DNA of 47,180 nt from Planctomycetaceae bacterium (GTDB taxonomy: Bacteria > Planctomycetota > Planctomycetia > Planctomycetales > Planctomycetaceae), in assembly GCA_900299185.1 (NCBI GenBank), contig OMIV01000117.1, positions 1 through 47,180 on the forward strand. The letters run 5' to 3'. The notes beneath the pieces were generated by a model. It was not told where the DNA came from, searched no databases, and worked only from the letters and a program-made list of their open reading frames with translations. The number at the start of each line of letters is the position of its first letter. Position 1 is the stretch's first letter. Positions 1 through 9,791 of this stretch are shown here, one piece after another. The translations under genes were made by a program, and so were the position numbers.

Positions 1-49
1 ACGAGATTCCTCTACGTCTCGTGGGCTCGGAGATGTGTATAAGAGACAG
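1..49. other. Residual Illumina Nextera i7 adapter (not genomic)
   Basis: Bases 1-7 match the end of the P7 flow-cell primer, 8-15 (TCCTCTAC) match the reverse complement of Nextera index N712, 16-30 match the Nextera read-2 linker, and 31-49 are the 19-base Tn5 mosaic end AGATGTGTATAAGAGACAG. This order is exactly that of a Nextera library molecule, so the stretch is an untrimmed adapter at a contig edge. Genomic sequence starts at about base 50. It should not be read as a Tn5 insertion. Confidence 0.97.
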
Positions 50-144
50 TAATACGACACAGCGATATCAACTCTTCGCCAGCTCTTCAGTCTCTGCAGG
101 CTGCTCCGAAAATACGCACACTCGACCGACTCAAGGATTCCAAT

Positions 145-642
145 ATGTCAGAAGTATCAACCTCGCCGCTGGTCGGCGTGATTATGGGTAGCAAGTCTGA
201 TTGGGAGACGATGCAGAACGCTGCCGAAGTGCTCAAGCAGTTCGGCGTGCCGCATGAATGCCGTGTCGTTTCGGCTCATCGCACTCCGGATTGGATGGCC
301 GAATACGCGAAGACGGCGGCGTCGCGCGGGCTGAAGATCATCATCGCCGGGGCCGGCGGTGCGGCTCACTTGCCGGGCATGGTTGCCTCGCAGACAGTGC
401 TGCCAGTGTTGGGTGTGCCCGTGCAAAGCAAGGCGCTGCGAGGACTCGATTCGCTGCTTTCCATTGTGCAAATGCCGGGCGGAATACCGGTTGCGACGTT
501 GGCAATCGGTACGGCAGGGGCTCGTAATGCAGGCTTGCTAGCCGTTCGAATTTTGGCGACTTACGATCCGGCGCTGACGTCCGCCTACGAGGCGTTTCAA
601 CGCGAGCAAACCGAGAAAGTGCTAGCCGAGTCCGAGTTATGA
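145..642 (+). CDS. purE: N5-carboxyaminoimidazole ribonucleotide mutase (PurE, class I)
   Basis: Cytoplasmic purine-biosynthesis enzyme that moves the carboxyl group of N5-CAIR to carbon 4 to give CAIR. The 165-residue length is normal for class I PurE. Signature stretches are all present: [10 protein letters not shown] near the N-terminus, SAHRTP, the glycine-rich [11 protein letters not shown] loop, and [11 protein letters not shown] followed by PVATLAIG. The start is ATG at 145 with AAGGA at 133-137, seven bases upstream. The stop overlaps the purK start as ATGA (639-642), so the two are translationally coupled, the classic purEK arrangement. Pairing with purK points to the two-step bacterial route and not the single-step class II AIR carboxylase. 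The upstream flank is cut by the adapter, so the promoter cannot be judged. Confidence 0.97.
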   Translation: MSEVSTSPLVGVIMGSKSDWETMQNAAEVLKQFGVPHECRVVSAHRTPDWMAEYAKTAASRGLKIIIAGAGGAAHLPGMVASQTVLPVLGVPVQSKALRGLDSLLSIVQMPGGIPVATLAIGTAGARNAGLLAVRILATYDPALTSAYEAFQREQTEKVLAESEL

Positions 643-1775
643 CAAACCCTATCCTGCCGGGAGCAACCCTAGGTGTTCTTGGTAGCGGCCAATTGGGCCG
701 CATGTTCGCCATCGCTGCTCGTCGCTTGGGATATCGCATTCACGTCTATTCGCCGGATCGTGATACTCCCTGTGGCCAGGTGGCGGATATGGAGTATTCG
801 GCTCCGTATGAAGATTATGAGCAGCTCGAACAATTCGCTCGCAGTGTGAGCGTTGTCACTTTCGAGTTCGAAAATGTGCCGTCAGCGATCACGGAGTTGA
901 TCGGACGGCATACTTTGGTGCGACCGTCAGGAGCAGTGCTCAACATTTCTCAGCACCGTCTGCGCGAGAAGGGCACTCTGCAGCAGCACGGTTTGCCGGT
1001 GCCGGGCTTTCGAGCCGTTCGAAGTGCGGTCGATTTGGAAGCAGCGCTTAGCGAACTCGGTCGGCCTGCGATCTTGAAGACCGCTTCTTCGGGCTACGAC
1101 GGCAAGGGGCAGTTGCGGATCGATTCGCAGTCCGCCGCTGACGCTTGGGCGGCATTGAATACCGACGAAGCGATCCTCGAAGCGCTCGTGGACTTCGAAT
1201 GCGAAGTCTCTGTCATCGGCGCTCGCAGTCCGAGCGGTGAGTTCGCTTACTACGGTCCGCTGAGAAACTCTCATGCTCATCACATTCTCGACGTGACGAC
1301 CTGTCCGGCAGGTTTGTCTCCGCAACTCGAACAACGTGCGATCGAGGTCGCGCGAAGCCTCTTCGAAGCGTTGGATGTGGTGGGTGTTCTGTGCGTCGAG
1401 ATGTTCGTGACTCGCAACGGCGAGATCTTGATCAATGAGCTTGCCCCGCGTCCGCATAACTCCGGGCATCTGACGATCGACTCGCATGTCACTTGTCAGT
1501 TCGAGCAACAAGTCCGCGCGATCTGCGACTTGCCGCTTGGTAGCACTCAGCAGAAGCGACCGGCCGCGATGGCGAACTTGCTGGGTGATGTCTGGAGCAA
1601 GGGCGAGCCGCAGTGGGGCAGCATGTTGAAGATGAATGACATCAAGCTGCATCTCTACGGGAAGACGGAAGCGCGTGTCGGTCGGAAGATGGGACATCTC
1701 ACCGTGCTGGGTGAATCGACCGAAGCTGCGGAACGAGCTGTTCGCGCTGCTCGACAAGTCTTGCGTGGCGAGTAA
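639..1775 (+). CDS. purK: N5-carboxyaminoimidazole ribonucleotide synthase (PurK)
   Basis: ATP-grasp ligase that carboxylates AIR with bicarbonate and ATP to give N5-CAIR, the substrate of PurE just upstream. It has 378 residues, typical of the family. The N-terminal nucleotide-binding fold opens with [19 protein letters not shown], the ATP-grasp segment [14 protein letters not shown], and the metal/substrate region [13 protein letters not shown] with HVTCQFEQ follow in the expected order. The start codon lies inside the purE stop (ATGA), which supports a two-gene operon. No further purine gene follows: the next gene begins 113 bases later and is unrelated. Nothing unusual is seen in the active-site motifs. 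Confidence 0.97.
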   Translation: MTNPILPGATLGVLGSGQLGRMFAIAARRLGYRIHVYSPDRDTPCGQVADMEYSAPYEDYEQLEQFARSVSVVTFEFENVPSAITELIGRHTLVRPSGAVLNISQHRLREKGTLQQHGLPVPGFRAVRSAVDLEAALSELGRPAILKTASSGYDGKGQLRIDSQSAADAWAALNTDEAILEALVDFECEVSVIGARSPSGEFAYYGPLRNSHAHHILDVTTCPAGLSPQLEQRAIEVARSLFEALDVVGVLCVEMFVTRNGEILINELAPRPHNSGHLTIDSHVTCQFEQQVRAICDLPLGSTQQKRPAAMANLLGDVWSKGEPQWGSMLKMNDIKLHLYGKTEARVGRKMGHLTVLGESTEAAERAVRAARQVLRGE

Positions 1776-1888
1776 TTCGTAGCGCCGTCGACTCGCGCTG
1801 ATCGTCGTCTTTCACTCCGCGAAAGAACGTTCCTTCTCGTTGCAAGAGACAACAATCGTCGAATCAAGATGACTCATGGAGAAGACTC

Positions 1889-4282
1889 ATGCTGCTACGT
1901 TGGTTTGCGTTGTTGGTGCTCGTCGCGATCACGTCCGCAGCTCAAGCGCTTGAGCCGGTGCCTGAAAAGTTGGTGGTGCTGACCTTTGATGATGCGGTGT
2001 CGTCGCAGCATTTGGTTGTCAGTCCCATCCTCAAGAAGCATGGCTTTGGTGCGACTTTCTTCATCACTGAAGGCTTCACATTTCCGACCAACAAACGCGA
2101 CTACCTGACGTGGCAGCAGATTGCCGAGCTGAATGCCGACGGCTTCGAGATCGGCAATCACACGCGCGACCACATGTCGATCAACGAGCGATCGTTGCCG
2201 AAGCTCAAGGAGCAGTTGGAGCACATTGCTGCTCGCTGTGCCGAGTATGGAATCCCCAAGCCTGTGAGCTTTGCTTATCCCGGCAATGGCATTCATGAGG
2301 GCGCGTTTCCGATCTTCGCCGAGCAGGGCATCATCTTTGCGCGGCGCGGTGGTGCTCCCGAGTTTCCTTACGAATGGGGCCGAGGCTTTGCGTTCGAGCC
2401 GGGTGTCGATCATCCGCTGCTGATTCCGTCAGTCGGTGATGCTCGTCCCGATTGGACGATCGATGACTTCAAACGAGCGGTCAGCCAAGCCACGAAAGGC
2501 CGGATCGCAGTGCTGCAATTTCATGGTGTTCCCGATCGAGACCATCCGTGGGTGCATACTGACCCGAAGCGATTTGAAGAGTGGATGCAGTACCTCAAAG
2601 ACGGCGGCTTCAAAGTCGTGGCGTTGCGAGATCTGGCTCAATACGTCGATCCAAAGATCGTCCCCGCGCGAGCCTTTGCCGCGATTGAGCAACGACAAGC
2701 CGCTCGCACTGAGACGCTCGTTGAACTGCAAGTTGTCGAAGCAGAGGGAGCGAAGCCGATCCCCGCTCGGCTCTACATTCGCAATGAAGCCGGCCAATGG
2801 TTCTTCCCCAAGTCGGCCAACATCTCTCAAGGCTCTGCAGTTCGTTACGAACGCAAGAACGGCGGACATCCCAATGCCGTGGAGATGCATACCACGTTGT
2901 CGGCGCATGCGGGTCGTATCGAGATCGCGCCCGGCAAGTACACAGTGACGGTCGAACGAGGGCATGAATACGTGCCACTCACCAGGACCATCACTGTTGA
3001 TGTGCCGCAGAAGGGAATGCAGAAGGAGACGCTGGCGTTAAGCCGCTGGACCAACATGGCCGCGCGAGGCTGGTGGTCTGGGGACACTCACTCGCACAGA
3101 GACCCTCGTGATTTGCCGAACGTGCTGCTGGCTGAGGATCTCAACGTGGCGGTGCCGATGGTCTATTGGACGATTGATTCCAACGTGCCGCCGAGTGTCA
3201 GCGCGAAGAACTTTAAGATCGAGCACGACGGCAAGCCGGTCTCCATTGATGGAACTCATGTTTGGTCGCCGCAGGGGACTGAGTACGAGATCTTTCGTAC
3301 CGACAACAAGAACCACACGCTCGGGGCCTTTGTGATCGTCAATCACAAGCAGCCATTCGATCTGCCGGTGTTGCCGTTGAAAGCCGTTGCCGAGCGAGTC
3401 CGAGCTGAAGGCGGTTTGATTGATCTCGAAAAGCACAACTGGAATTGGTCGATCTCGGTCGTGCCGTTGTTGGGCGTGGATCTCTTCGAACTCGGCAATA
3501 ACCACCAATGGCGAGTCGATTACGCCATCAAGAATTGGGCCGTGCCGGCTCCGGCTTATATGCAGGTCAAAGGCAGTGGCACAGACGACGAAGAGTCCTG
3601 GACGCGATACGGCTTTCAGACCTACTACGCGTTGCTCAACTGTGGGTTCCGTATCAAGCCCACTGCCGGTACGGCGAATGGAGCGCATCCGATTCCGTTG
3701 GGTTTCAATCGGGTTTATGTGCAGCTTGACGAGCCTTTCAGCTTCGACGCGTGGATGAAGGGGCTCGCGGCCGGGCGGTCGTTTGTGACCAATGGCCCCA
3801 TGCCGACCGTAAAGCTCGATGGCCAACATCCCGGTCATGTTTTCAAAATCGAGAGTGGAGCAAATCGTACAGTCCGATTGAATGGAGAGGTTCGCAGTGA
3901 GCGACCATTGTCGTCGATTGAGGTCGTTATCAACGGCGACACGATTCGCAGCGTCGTTGCCGAGAACGCCATCGATCCGAGTGGTGGCTACGTTACGAAG
4001 CTCGATACGGAAGTGGTTGTTCCGACGAACGACAGCGGTTGGGCAGTGGTGCGTTGTTGGGAGAATCGACCGGGTGGCCGGCAACGGTTTGCTCATACGG
4101 CGCCGTGGCATTTCGAAGTGGCGAACAAGCCCCCGCGTCCTCGCCGCGCGGAGATTGAATGGCTGGTTCAACGCGTCGAGTCGGACATCAAACGTAATGA
4201 AGGTGTTCTGCCCGCTGCGGCACTCGATGAGTTCCGTGAGTCGTTGAAGATCTATCAGGAGATCGCGAAGCGCGCTCGGTAA
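1889..4282 (+). CDS. Secreted NodB-type polysaccharide deacetylase fused to a CehA/McbA-like PHP domain
   Basis: A 797-residue exported protein. A hydrophobic signal peptide covers residues 1-20 (LLVLVAITSAAQA). Residues about 28-260 form a NodB homology domain: the LTFDDA motif gives the catalytic and metal aspartates (D34, D35), and NHTRDH gives the H-x3-H zinc ligands (H91, H95). A middle beta-rich part is followed from about residue 395 by GWWSGDTHSHRDP, which resembles the first metal motif of CehA/McbA-type PHP hydrolases. GLIDLEKHNWNW and a C-terminal region typical of that family come after it. The start has GGAGAAG just upstream. The expected role is periplasmic or extracellular hydrolysis of acetylated polysaccharide or a related substrate, but the substrate is unknown. 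The two-hydrolase fusion is seen directly in one uninterrupted frame. Confidence 0.8.
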   Translation: MLLRWFALLVLVAITSAAQALEPVPEKLVVLTFDDAVSSQHLVVSPILKKHGFGATFFITEGFTFPTNKRDYLTWQQIAELNADGFEIGNHTRDHMSINERSLPKLKEQLEHIAARCAEYGIPKPVSFAYPGNGIHEGAFPIFAEQGIIFARRGGAPEFPYEWGRGFAFEPGVDHPLLIPSVGDARPDWTIDDFKRAVSQATKGRIAVLQFHGVPDRDHPWVHTDPKRFEEWMQYLKDGGFKVVALRDLAQYVDPKIVPARAFAAIEQRQAARTETLVELQVVEAEGAKPIPARLYIRNEAGQWFFPKSANISQGSAVRYERKNGGHPNAVEMHTTLSAHAGRIEIAPGKYTVTVERGHEYVPLTRTITVDVPQKGMQKETLALSRWTNMAARGWWSGDTHSHRDPRDLPNVLLAEDLNVAVPMVYWTIDSNVPPSVSAKNFKIEHDGKPVSIDGTHVWSPQGTEYEIFRTDNKNHTLGAFVIVNHKQPFDLPVLPLKAVAERVRAEGGLIDLEKHNWNWSISVVPLLGVDLFELGNNHQWRVDYAIKNWAVPAPAYMQVKGSGTDDEESWTRYGFQTYYALLNCGFRIKPTAGTANGAHPIPLGFNRVYVQLDEPFSFDAWMKGLAAGRSFVTNGPMPTVKLDGQHPGHVFKIESGANRTVRLNGEVRSERPLSSIEVVINGDTIRSVVAENAIDPSGGYVTKLDTEVVVPTNDSGWAVVRCWENRPGGRQRFAHTAPWHFEVANKPPRPRRAEIEWLVQRVESDIKRNEGVLPAAALDEFRESLKIYQEIAKRAR

Positions 4283-4428
4283 GAAGCGATCGCTGGGGCT
4301 AAGAAGATGTGTGTGCGGCACGTTCGGAAATTGACGGTCGGAGGCGCGCGTCGTATCGTCTCGCGCGATACTCGCTGCGAATCACAAACTAAATCGCAGC
4401 CCTCTTCTGACGCCTGAAGGAATCTTCT

Positions 4429-5637
4429 TTGAAGCATCGCGAGTCCACTGCCGAACCCCGTTTTGAGGACTTGGGCCTCAGCTCCAAGATGCTCTCGGCG
4501 ATCAAGAAAGCGGGATTTGAAAAACCAAGCGCCATCCAGGCGGCATTCATTCCCGTGGCCATCGAAGGTGTTGACTGCATCGGGCAGGCTCGCACTGGAA
4601 CCGGTAAGACCGCCGCGTTCGTGATCCCGATCCTTGAGCAGATCGACCATGAAGCCGATGCGCCGCAAGCGCTCGTGCTGACTCCCACTCGAGAGCTTTG
4701 TCAGCAAGTTGCCGATCAAGCCGTGCGGTTGTCAGTTAATCGCGATTGTCGAGTGGCCTGCATCGTCGGCGGTAAGTCGATCAAGCAGCAGGTCGACACT
4801 CTCAAACGCGGCGCTCAGGTTGTCGTCGGGACGCCGGGGCGCATCATCGACCTCATGACGCGCGGCATGCTCAACATTTCCAAGCTTGAGATCGTCGTCT
4901 TGGACGAAGCTGATCGAATGCTGGATATCGGCTTCCGACCGGACATCGAAAAGATCCTGCGACGTTGCCCGGAAGACCGCCAAACGTTGTTGCTTTCAGC
5001 GACGCTTCCGCCGCCGGTGGAGAAGCTCGCGAAGCGCTACATGCATGATCCCGAGATGGTCGACGTCTCGGCGAATGACATCGCGCCTGCGACCATCAAG
5101 CAGTACTGCTGCACGGTGGATGAAGATCGCAAGCTCGGCATGCTCGTGAAGTTGCTGGCCGAAGTTCGACCGTCGCAAGTGCTGGTCTTTACGCGGACGA
5201 AACGCACTGCCGACCGACTGCACGCGGTGTTCTCGAAGCGCCTGCCACACGTCGCGCATCTGCATAGCGACCTTCAGCAGACTGTGCGCGACCGAGTGAT
5301 GAAGCAGTTTCGAGCCGGGCAGTTGCGAATGTTGATTGCGACCGACGTCGTTGGTCGCGGCATCGATGTCAGCAGCGTGACGCACATCATCAACTACGAC
5401 ATTCCCGAGTCGTGCGACGACTACGTGCATCGCATCGGACGGACGGGCCGTTTGTCGTCGGATCAAGAAGGCGTGGCCTTCACCTTCGTGACGAAGCAGC
5501 AAGGCGAGGAGCTGACGCGAATTGAGAATCGCGTCAACACGCTGCTCGAACCTTATTACGTCCAGAACTACGACGCGTTCCGCGCTGGACCTGCTCGTCG
5601 GTCCGTTGTGGACGATGGCGTGAAGCGCTTCGGATGA
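4429..5637 (+). CDS. DEAD-box ATP-dependent RNA helicase (RhlE-like)
   Basis: Cytoplasmic RNA helicase of 402 residues with the complete DEAD-box motif set in order: Q-motif region KPSAIQ, Walker A ARTGTGKT, PTRELCQQ, GTPGRIIDL, VLDEADRML, SATLP, LVFTRTK, IATDVVGRGIDV and HRIGRTGR. The start is TTG at 4429, supported by GAAGGA at 4416-4421 with seven bases between. No upstream ATG fits. The C-terminal extension is short (about 30 residues), so the long basic tail of RhlB/CsdA-type proteins is absent. It probably helps remodel ribosomal or messenger RNA. It stands alone, with no ribosomal or RNase gene beside it. Confidence 0.92.
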   Translation: MKHRESTAEPRFEDLGLSSKMLSAIKKAGFEKPSAIQAAFIPVAIEGVDCIGQARTGTGKTAAFVIPILEQIDHEADAPQALVLTPTRELCQQVADQAVRLSVNRDCRVACIVGGKSIKQQVDTLKRGAQVVVGTPGRIIDLMTRGMLNISKLEIVVLDEADRMLDIGFRPDIEKILRRCPEDRQTLLLSATLPPPVEKLAKRYMHDPEMVDVSANDIAPATIKQYCCTVDEDRKLGMLVKLLAEVRPSQVLVFTRTKRTADRLHAVFSKRLPHVAHLHSDLQQTVRDRVMKQFRAGQLRMLIATDVVGRGIDVSSVTHIINYDIPESCDDYVHRIGRTGRLSSDQEGVAFTFVTKQQGEELTRIENRVNTLLEPYYVQNYDAFRAGPARRSVVDDGVKRFG

Positions 5638-5666
5638 TCGACCGAGCGAGTTCTGCCCCGCACTCC

Positions 5667-5762
5667 AGCCTGGTTGAGTCCGCCAGGCTCAGTCGGCTTT
5701 CGTGGGGCACGTTTCCAACGTGCCCCGATCTAAAACAGTTCGAGCACGATGGAATCGTGCTC
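5667..5762. repeat. Three tandem perfect hairpins between helicase and beta-propeller genes
   Basis: Three inverted repeats lie in a row: AGCCTGG/CCAGGCT (5667-5673 with 5683-5689), GGGGCACGT/ACGTGCCCC (5704-5712 with 5718-5726, five-base loop), and GAGCACGAT/ATCGTGCTC (5742-5750 with 5754-5762, three-base loop). The arms of all three are perfect. No T-run follows, so they are not classical terminators. They look like REP-type structured repeats, and the last one lies close enough to the next start (5800) to affect its mRNA leader. Confidence 0.8.
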
Positions 5763-5799
5763 CACGTGTTTCGGACAGGCTCAGTGGGAGAGCATTCTC

Positions 5800-7320
5800 A
5801 TGTTTCAGACGGATGGTTTGGCGTCTCTCTTCCTGAGTCGAGCACTGCTGACGGCGATCGTCTCGCTCGCTGTATGTCAACCGCTGTTGGCTGTGGCTGA
5901 GGATTGGCCGCAGTTTCGCGGTCTGAATTGCACCGGCATTTCGACATCTTCGAAGCCGCTACCCGAGAAGTTCTCTCCGACTGAGCACTTACGCTGGTCA
6001 GCCAAAGTTGGCGAGGGTGTTGGTGGAGCCGTTGTTACAGCCGGTCGAGTGTTTGTCAGCGGCATGACCGGGTCAGAGACCGTCAGCCTCTTTGCCTTCG
6101 ACGCGCTGTCCGGCAAGAAGTTGTGGCAACGCGATTGGCCGACCGGACCGCTCGCTGCGGTGCATGCGACCAACAGCCAAGCGAGTTCTACTCCGGCTGC
6201 CGACGCTGACCGGGTCTATTTCTACTTCAGCACGCTGGGCCTTCTGACGGTCGATGCGAAGACCGGAAGTGATGTTTGGCAGAAGAAGTTGCCGACTCCG
6301 TTCTTCGTTTTTAAGTGGGGACCGGGCATGTCTCCGGTGCTCTATCGAGATCTAGTCCTCTTCTGCCAAGACGACGATCTCGAACCCGTGTTCTATGCCT
6401 TCGATAAGAAGACCGGTGCCGAGCGTTGGCGCGATGACCGGCTCGACATGGCCGTGAATTACTCGCACCCAGTCATTAACTCGGTGAATGGTCGCGATGA
6501 AATCATCGTGGCCGGGACTGGCAGTGTGATTGGCTACGATCCAGCAACCGGTAAGCGGCTTTGGTTCGCCAAGGTCTTGCTGAGAAACATCAAGACGACG
6601 CCGGTGTGTCTCGACGGCGTGGTCTACATCTCGTTGCAAAGTGGCGGCATCGCCAATCAATGGCTGGCGTCCGTCGATCGCGCCGAGAAGACCGGCAACA
6701 ACGACAACAAACTCGATCGTGCCGAGATCCAAGCTTTCGTCGGTAAGCAGCCGGTTCCCGAAGCGTTCTTTAAGAGGACGTTCGGTCGAGGCGACATCAA
6801 CAACGACGGGTTCTTGGAAGGCCGCGAACTCGATCTGGCGTTCTTGCATCCCGACAACTTTGCGGGAGCTACTTTCACATCGTTGGGAGATGCGGCCGCC
6901 GAGCAATTCATTCTTGCTGTTCGTGGCGGTGGGCAGGGCGATGTCACTGCGTCGCACTTGCTGTGGAAGCACAAGACCAAGAACACCGACCACATCGTCT
7001 CGCCGTTCGTTGCTGACGGGCGAATGTTTCTACTGAAGGAAGGCGGCATCACGACGGTCTTCGATTTGAAAAACGGCGAGCCACTCCGAGGCCCCAAACG
7101 CATCGGCAACGGCGGCGGATATTTCGCGTCGCCAGTCGCAGGCGATGGGAAGATTTATCTCGCCAGTGACAACGGCAATGTGATCGTGCTGAAGAACTCA
7201 CCGAACTACGAAGAGCTGAGCGTGAACGATCTGGGAGAGAGCATCGTTGCCACGCCCGCTATCGCCGACGGTACGTTGTTCGTCCGAACTCGGACGCAGT
7301 TGATGGGCTTTGGTCACTAA
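5800..7320 (+). CDS. Secreted PQQ-like beta-propeller (BamB-type repeat) protein with EF-hand loops
   Basis: Exported protein of 506 residues. The ATG at 5800 is preferred because GGGAG sits at 5786-5790 and the product then begins with a signal peptide (about 35 residues, ending near CQPLLAVAEDW). Further upstream in-frame codons would spoil it. The mature part starts WPQFRGLNCTGIS, the usual opening of the PQQ-like propeller proteins that are abundant in planctomycetes, with blade motifs such as LFAFDALSGKKLW, YFYFSTLGLLTVDAKTG and VIGYDPATGKRLWF. Between blades sits a pair of EF-hand-like loops (NNDNKLDRAEI and DINNDGFLEGREL), which suggests calcium binding. No enzyme activity can be assigned. 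The protein probably acts in the periplasm as a scaffold or binding propeller. Confidence 0.85.
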   Translation: MFQTDGLASLFLSRALLTAIVSLAVCQPLLAVAEDWPQFRGLNCTGISTSSKPLPEKFSPTEHLRWSAKVGEGVGGAVVTAGRVFVSGMTGSETVSLFAFDALSGKKLWQRDWPTGPLAAVHATNSQASSTPAADADRVYFYFSTLGLLTVDAKTGSDVWQKKLPTPFFVFKWGPGMSPVLYRDLVLFCQDDDLEPVFYAFDKKTGAERWRDDRLDMAVNYSHPVINSVNGRDEIIVAGTGSVIGYDPATGKRLWFAKVLLRNIKTTPVCLDGVVYISLQSGGIANQWLASVDRAEKTGNNDNKLDRAEIQAFVGKQPVPEAFFKRTFGRGDINNDGFLEGRELDLAFLHPDNFAGATFTSLGDAAAEQFILAVRGGGQGDVTASHLLWKHKTKNTDHIVSPFVADGRMFLLKEGGITTVFDLKNGEPLRGPKRIGNGGGYFASPVAGDGKIYLASDNGNVIVLKNSPNYEELSVNDLGESIVATPAIADGTLFVRTRTQLMGFGH

Positions 7321-7544
7321 GAGAAGCCGATGAGCTGTCGGGGCAATCTCTACGCTCTCAGCTTTTTTGCGGTGAGGAGATCACTTATCGCTGAGCAGCA
7401 GAGAACGCAGAGTCGCCCCCTCGACTTCTCATCTCAGCGACCTCATCGCCTCTGTATGAGATTCCGTGTTTCATCGCTTGAGTCGATCCCGTCTCGTATG
7501 GACCTGGCTGCGGACGAGAGTGAGAGCTTCGAAGGATCGTCGAG
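7321..7544. other. Intergenic spacer with CGCAGAG-type repeat words
   Basis: No convincing gene. A short stretch near 7391-7415 (GCAGCAGAGAACGCAGAG) shares words with the structured repeat at 35099-35251, suggesting a degenerate copy of the same dispersed intergenic element. The last bases carry GAAGGA (7531-7536), the ribosome binding site of the following ATPase gene. Confidence 0.4.
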
Positions 7545-9785
7545 ATGAATTCATTGCCGCCGTCAGCATCAGAGGAAACGACAACTCGCTTCCTGGTGCA
7601 TGGCATGCATTGCGCAGGGTGTGTTGGTCGCGTCGAAGCGGCGTTAAGAGATGTGCCTGGAATCGTTGACGTTGGCGTCAACTTGGCGACACATGAAGCG
7701 CGAGTGAAGCACGCGCCGCTCAACGAGGCTCAATCGCACTTTCAATCGGCCGTCGAGAGCCTGGGGTTTCAGTTTGAACCCCTCGCGTCTTCGTCTGCGG
7801 TCAACGCTCAACGATCGTCGCTCGTCCTGTCGCACGAGTGGTTGGAGTTTGCTGCGCTCCTACCTCTGGCTGTGGCTGTGTTTGTCATCAGCATGTCGCA
7901 CTCGCATTTTGCAGGTCGCGATTGGTGGTTGTTGGCACTCACAACTCCGGTTGTCGTTTGGGGTGGTCGAGGCTTCTTTCACGCGGCACTGACGGCTGCG
8001 CGTCACGGTTCGGCAGACATGAATACGCTCGTGGCGATTGGCACTGGGACTGCGTTTGGTGTGAGTGTCATCGCGACCGTGACGCCGCTTGAATGGTGGC
8101 AAGGCCATCCGCCGATCTACTTCGAACCCGCTGCGATGATCACGATCTTCGTGTTGCTAGGTCGTCAGCTTGAAGATCGCGCTAAGCGGAAGACATCCAG
8201 TGCGATCGACGCGCTGTTGGACTTGCAGCCTCAAACGGCGCGAGTGATGCGTGACGGAGTTGAGACCGAACTGAGTGTCGATGCGGTTCAAATCAACGAT
8301 GTGATTCGAGTGCGACCTGGAGAACGAATTCCCGTCGATGGAGTCGTCGTCGACGGACAAAGTTCGATCGACGAAGCGACGATGACCGGTGAGTCAGTGC
8401 CAGTCCCGAAGAGTGTTGGCGATCGAGTTATCGGTGCGACGATGAATCTCTCGGGCAGCTTGTTGTTTCGAGCCGAACGAGTGGGCGAGGCAACTCTGCT
8501 GCGGCAGATCGTTGACCTGGTGCGAGACGCTCAAACTTCGAAAGCGCCGATCGCTCGCTTGGCTGACCGAGTCAGTGCTGTCTTTGTGCCGATCTTGTTG
8601 TTGATCGCGGCGGCCACGTTCGGTAGTTGGTTGCTGGTCGCCACGTGGCGAGAAGGCTTACTGGCAACGATTGCAGTGTTGGTGATTGCCTGCCCCTGCG
8701 CGCTGGGCTTGGCAACTCCCACGGCGATTATGGTGGCAGTGGGACGCGCTGCTGAGCGACATCTGTTGGTTCGATCGGGAGCGGCATTGGAAGCACTCGC
8801 CGAGGTCCAGACGATCGTGCTGGATAAAACTGGCACCATCACGCTCGGTAAGCCAACCGTGATTGAAGTCCTAACCGTCACAGGTGGCGACTCGCGCGAG
8901 TTACTGGAACTTGCGGCTGCCGTCGAACGCCAGTCGGAGCATCCGTTGGCTCGCGCGATTGTTGATGCGGCGAACAAGACGCATGTCGCGTCTGACTTCC
9001 ATTCCGTGCCGGGTTGTGGCGCGGCGGGAACAATCGATGGTCAAAGCGTCGTCGTTGGGACGGTGGAATTTTTGCGACAGCAAGGTTGTGACGCACTCGT
9101 TCTGGACGGACTGGTTGAATCAGTCGCGTCGCGATCTTCTGCCACTCGTGTCTTCGTCGCTGTTGGCCAGCAGCCGCTCGGAGTGATCCTGCTCGCAGAT
9201 CGCAGCAAGCCCGATGCACGAACTGCGGTGAAGTCGCTGCAACAACTTGGCTTAAGCGTCGTCATGCTTTCGGGAGATCGGCGCGAAGTCGCAGAATCCA
9301 TCGCCGCTGAAGTCGGCATCGACCGTGTTTACGCCGAAGTCCTGCCTCATCAGAAGGCTGCTGTCATCCAGCAATTGCAGTCGGAAAACGCGCCGCGAAT
9401 CGTGCGTGTCGCGATGGTGGGTGACGGCGTTAACGATGCTCCATCACTGGCAGTGGCTGATGTCGGCATCGCGTTAAGCAGCGGCACGGACATCGCCATT
9501 CAAGCCGCTGACATCACGTTGGTTGGTGGCGAGCTAACCAAACTCGTCGAAGCCATTCAGCTCGCACGAAGGACGATGAAAACCATTCGCCAAAACTTGT
9601 TCTTCGCGTTGATCTACAACGTCATCGGCATCCCGCTCGCAGCCGGAGTCTTTTCGCACTGGCTCGGCGTTTTGCTACCGCCCATGTTCGCCGCCGCCGC
9701 CATGTCAGCCAGCAGCATCTCCGTCGTAACGAACAGTCTGCGTTTGAAGTCTGTGAGAATCGCCGAGCATTCTCTTGGAGTGTGA
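7545..9785 (+). CDS. copA: Cu(I)-exporting P1B-type ATPase (CopA family)
   Basis: Inner-membrane copper pump of 746 residues. It has a single N-terminal HMA metal-binding domain with GMHCAGC (C23, C26), eight predicted membrane helices, an actuator domain with TMTGES, the ion-path motif CPC (383-385) in helix 6, the phosphorylated aspartate in DKTGT (D427), SEHPLARAI for nucleotide binding and [11 protein letters not shown]. The later metal-site residues YN (in ALIYNVIG) and M-x2-SS (in AAMSASSIS) are the pattern of P1B-1 Cu(I) pumps, not of Zn/Cd types. GAAGGA lies eight bases before the ATG. No copper chaperone or CueR/CopY-type regulator is adjacent, so regulation is not visible. Only one HMA domain is present where many CopA proteins have two. 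Confidence 0.93.
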   Translation: MNSLPPSASEETTTRFLVHGMHCAGCVGRVEAALRDVPGIVDVGVNLATHEARVKHAPLNEAQSHFQSAVESLGFQFEPLASSSAVNAQRSSLVLSHEWLEFAALLPLAVAVFVISMSHSHFAGRDWWLLALTTPVVVWGGRGFFHAALTAARHGSADMNTLVAIGTGTAFGVSVIATVTPLEWWQGHPPIYFEPAAMITIFVLLGRQLEDRAKRKTSSAIDALLDLQPQTARVMRDGVETELSVDAVQINDVIRVRPGERIPVDGVVVDGQSSIDEATMTGESVPVPKSVGDRVIGATMNLSGSLLFRAERVGEATLLRQIVDLVRDAQTSKAPIARLADRVSAVFVPILLLIAAATFGSWLLVATWREGLLATIAVLVIACPCALGLATPTAIMVAVGRAAERHLLVRSGAALEALAEVQTIVLDKTGTITLGKPTVIEVLTVTGGDSRELLELAAAVERQSEHPLARAIVDAANKTHVASDFHSVPGCGAAGTIDGQSVVVGTVEFLRQQGCDALVLDGLVESVASRSSATRVFVAVGQQPLGVILLADRSKPDARTAVKSLQQLGLSVVMLSGDRREVAESIAAEVGIDRVYAEVLPHQKAAVIQQLQSENAPRIVRVAMVGDGVNDAPSLAVADVGIALSSGTDIAIQAADITLVGGELTKLVEAIQLARRTMKTIRQNLFFALIYNVIGIPLAAGVFSHWLGVLLPPMFAAAAMSASSISVVTNSLRLKSVRIAEHSLGV

Positions 9786-9791
9786 TGATCT

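Noticed and set aside
31-49. Tn5 mosaic end as evidence of a natural transposon insertion
   Set aside because: It is flanked by an Illumina index and primer in library order, so it is a sequencing adapter.
50-58. TAATACGAC resembles the start of a T7 RNA polymerase promoter
   Set aside because: Only the first nine bases match; the rest of the promoter consensus is absent, and it directly follows adapter sequence by chance.
3038-4321. A 427-residue minus-strand frame opposite the deacetylase fusion
   Set aside because: Antisense shadow; composition is Arg/His-rich and no family features are present.
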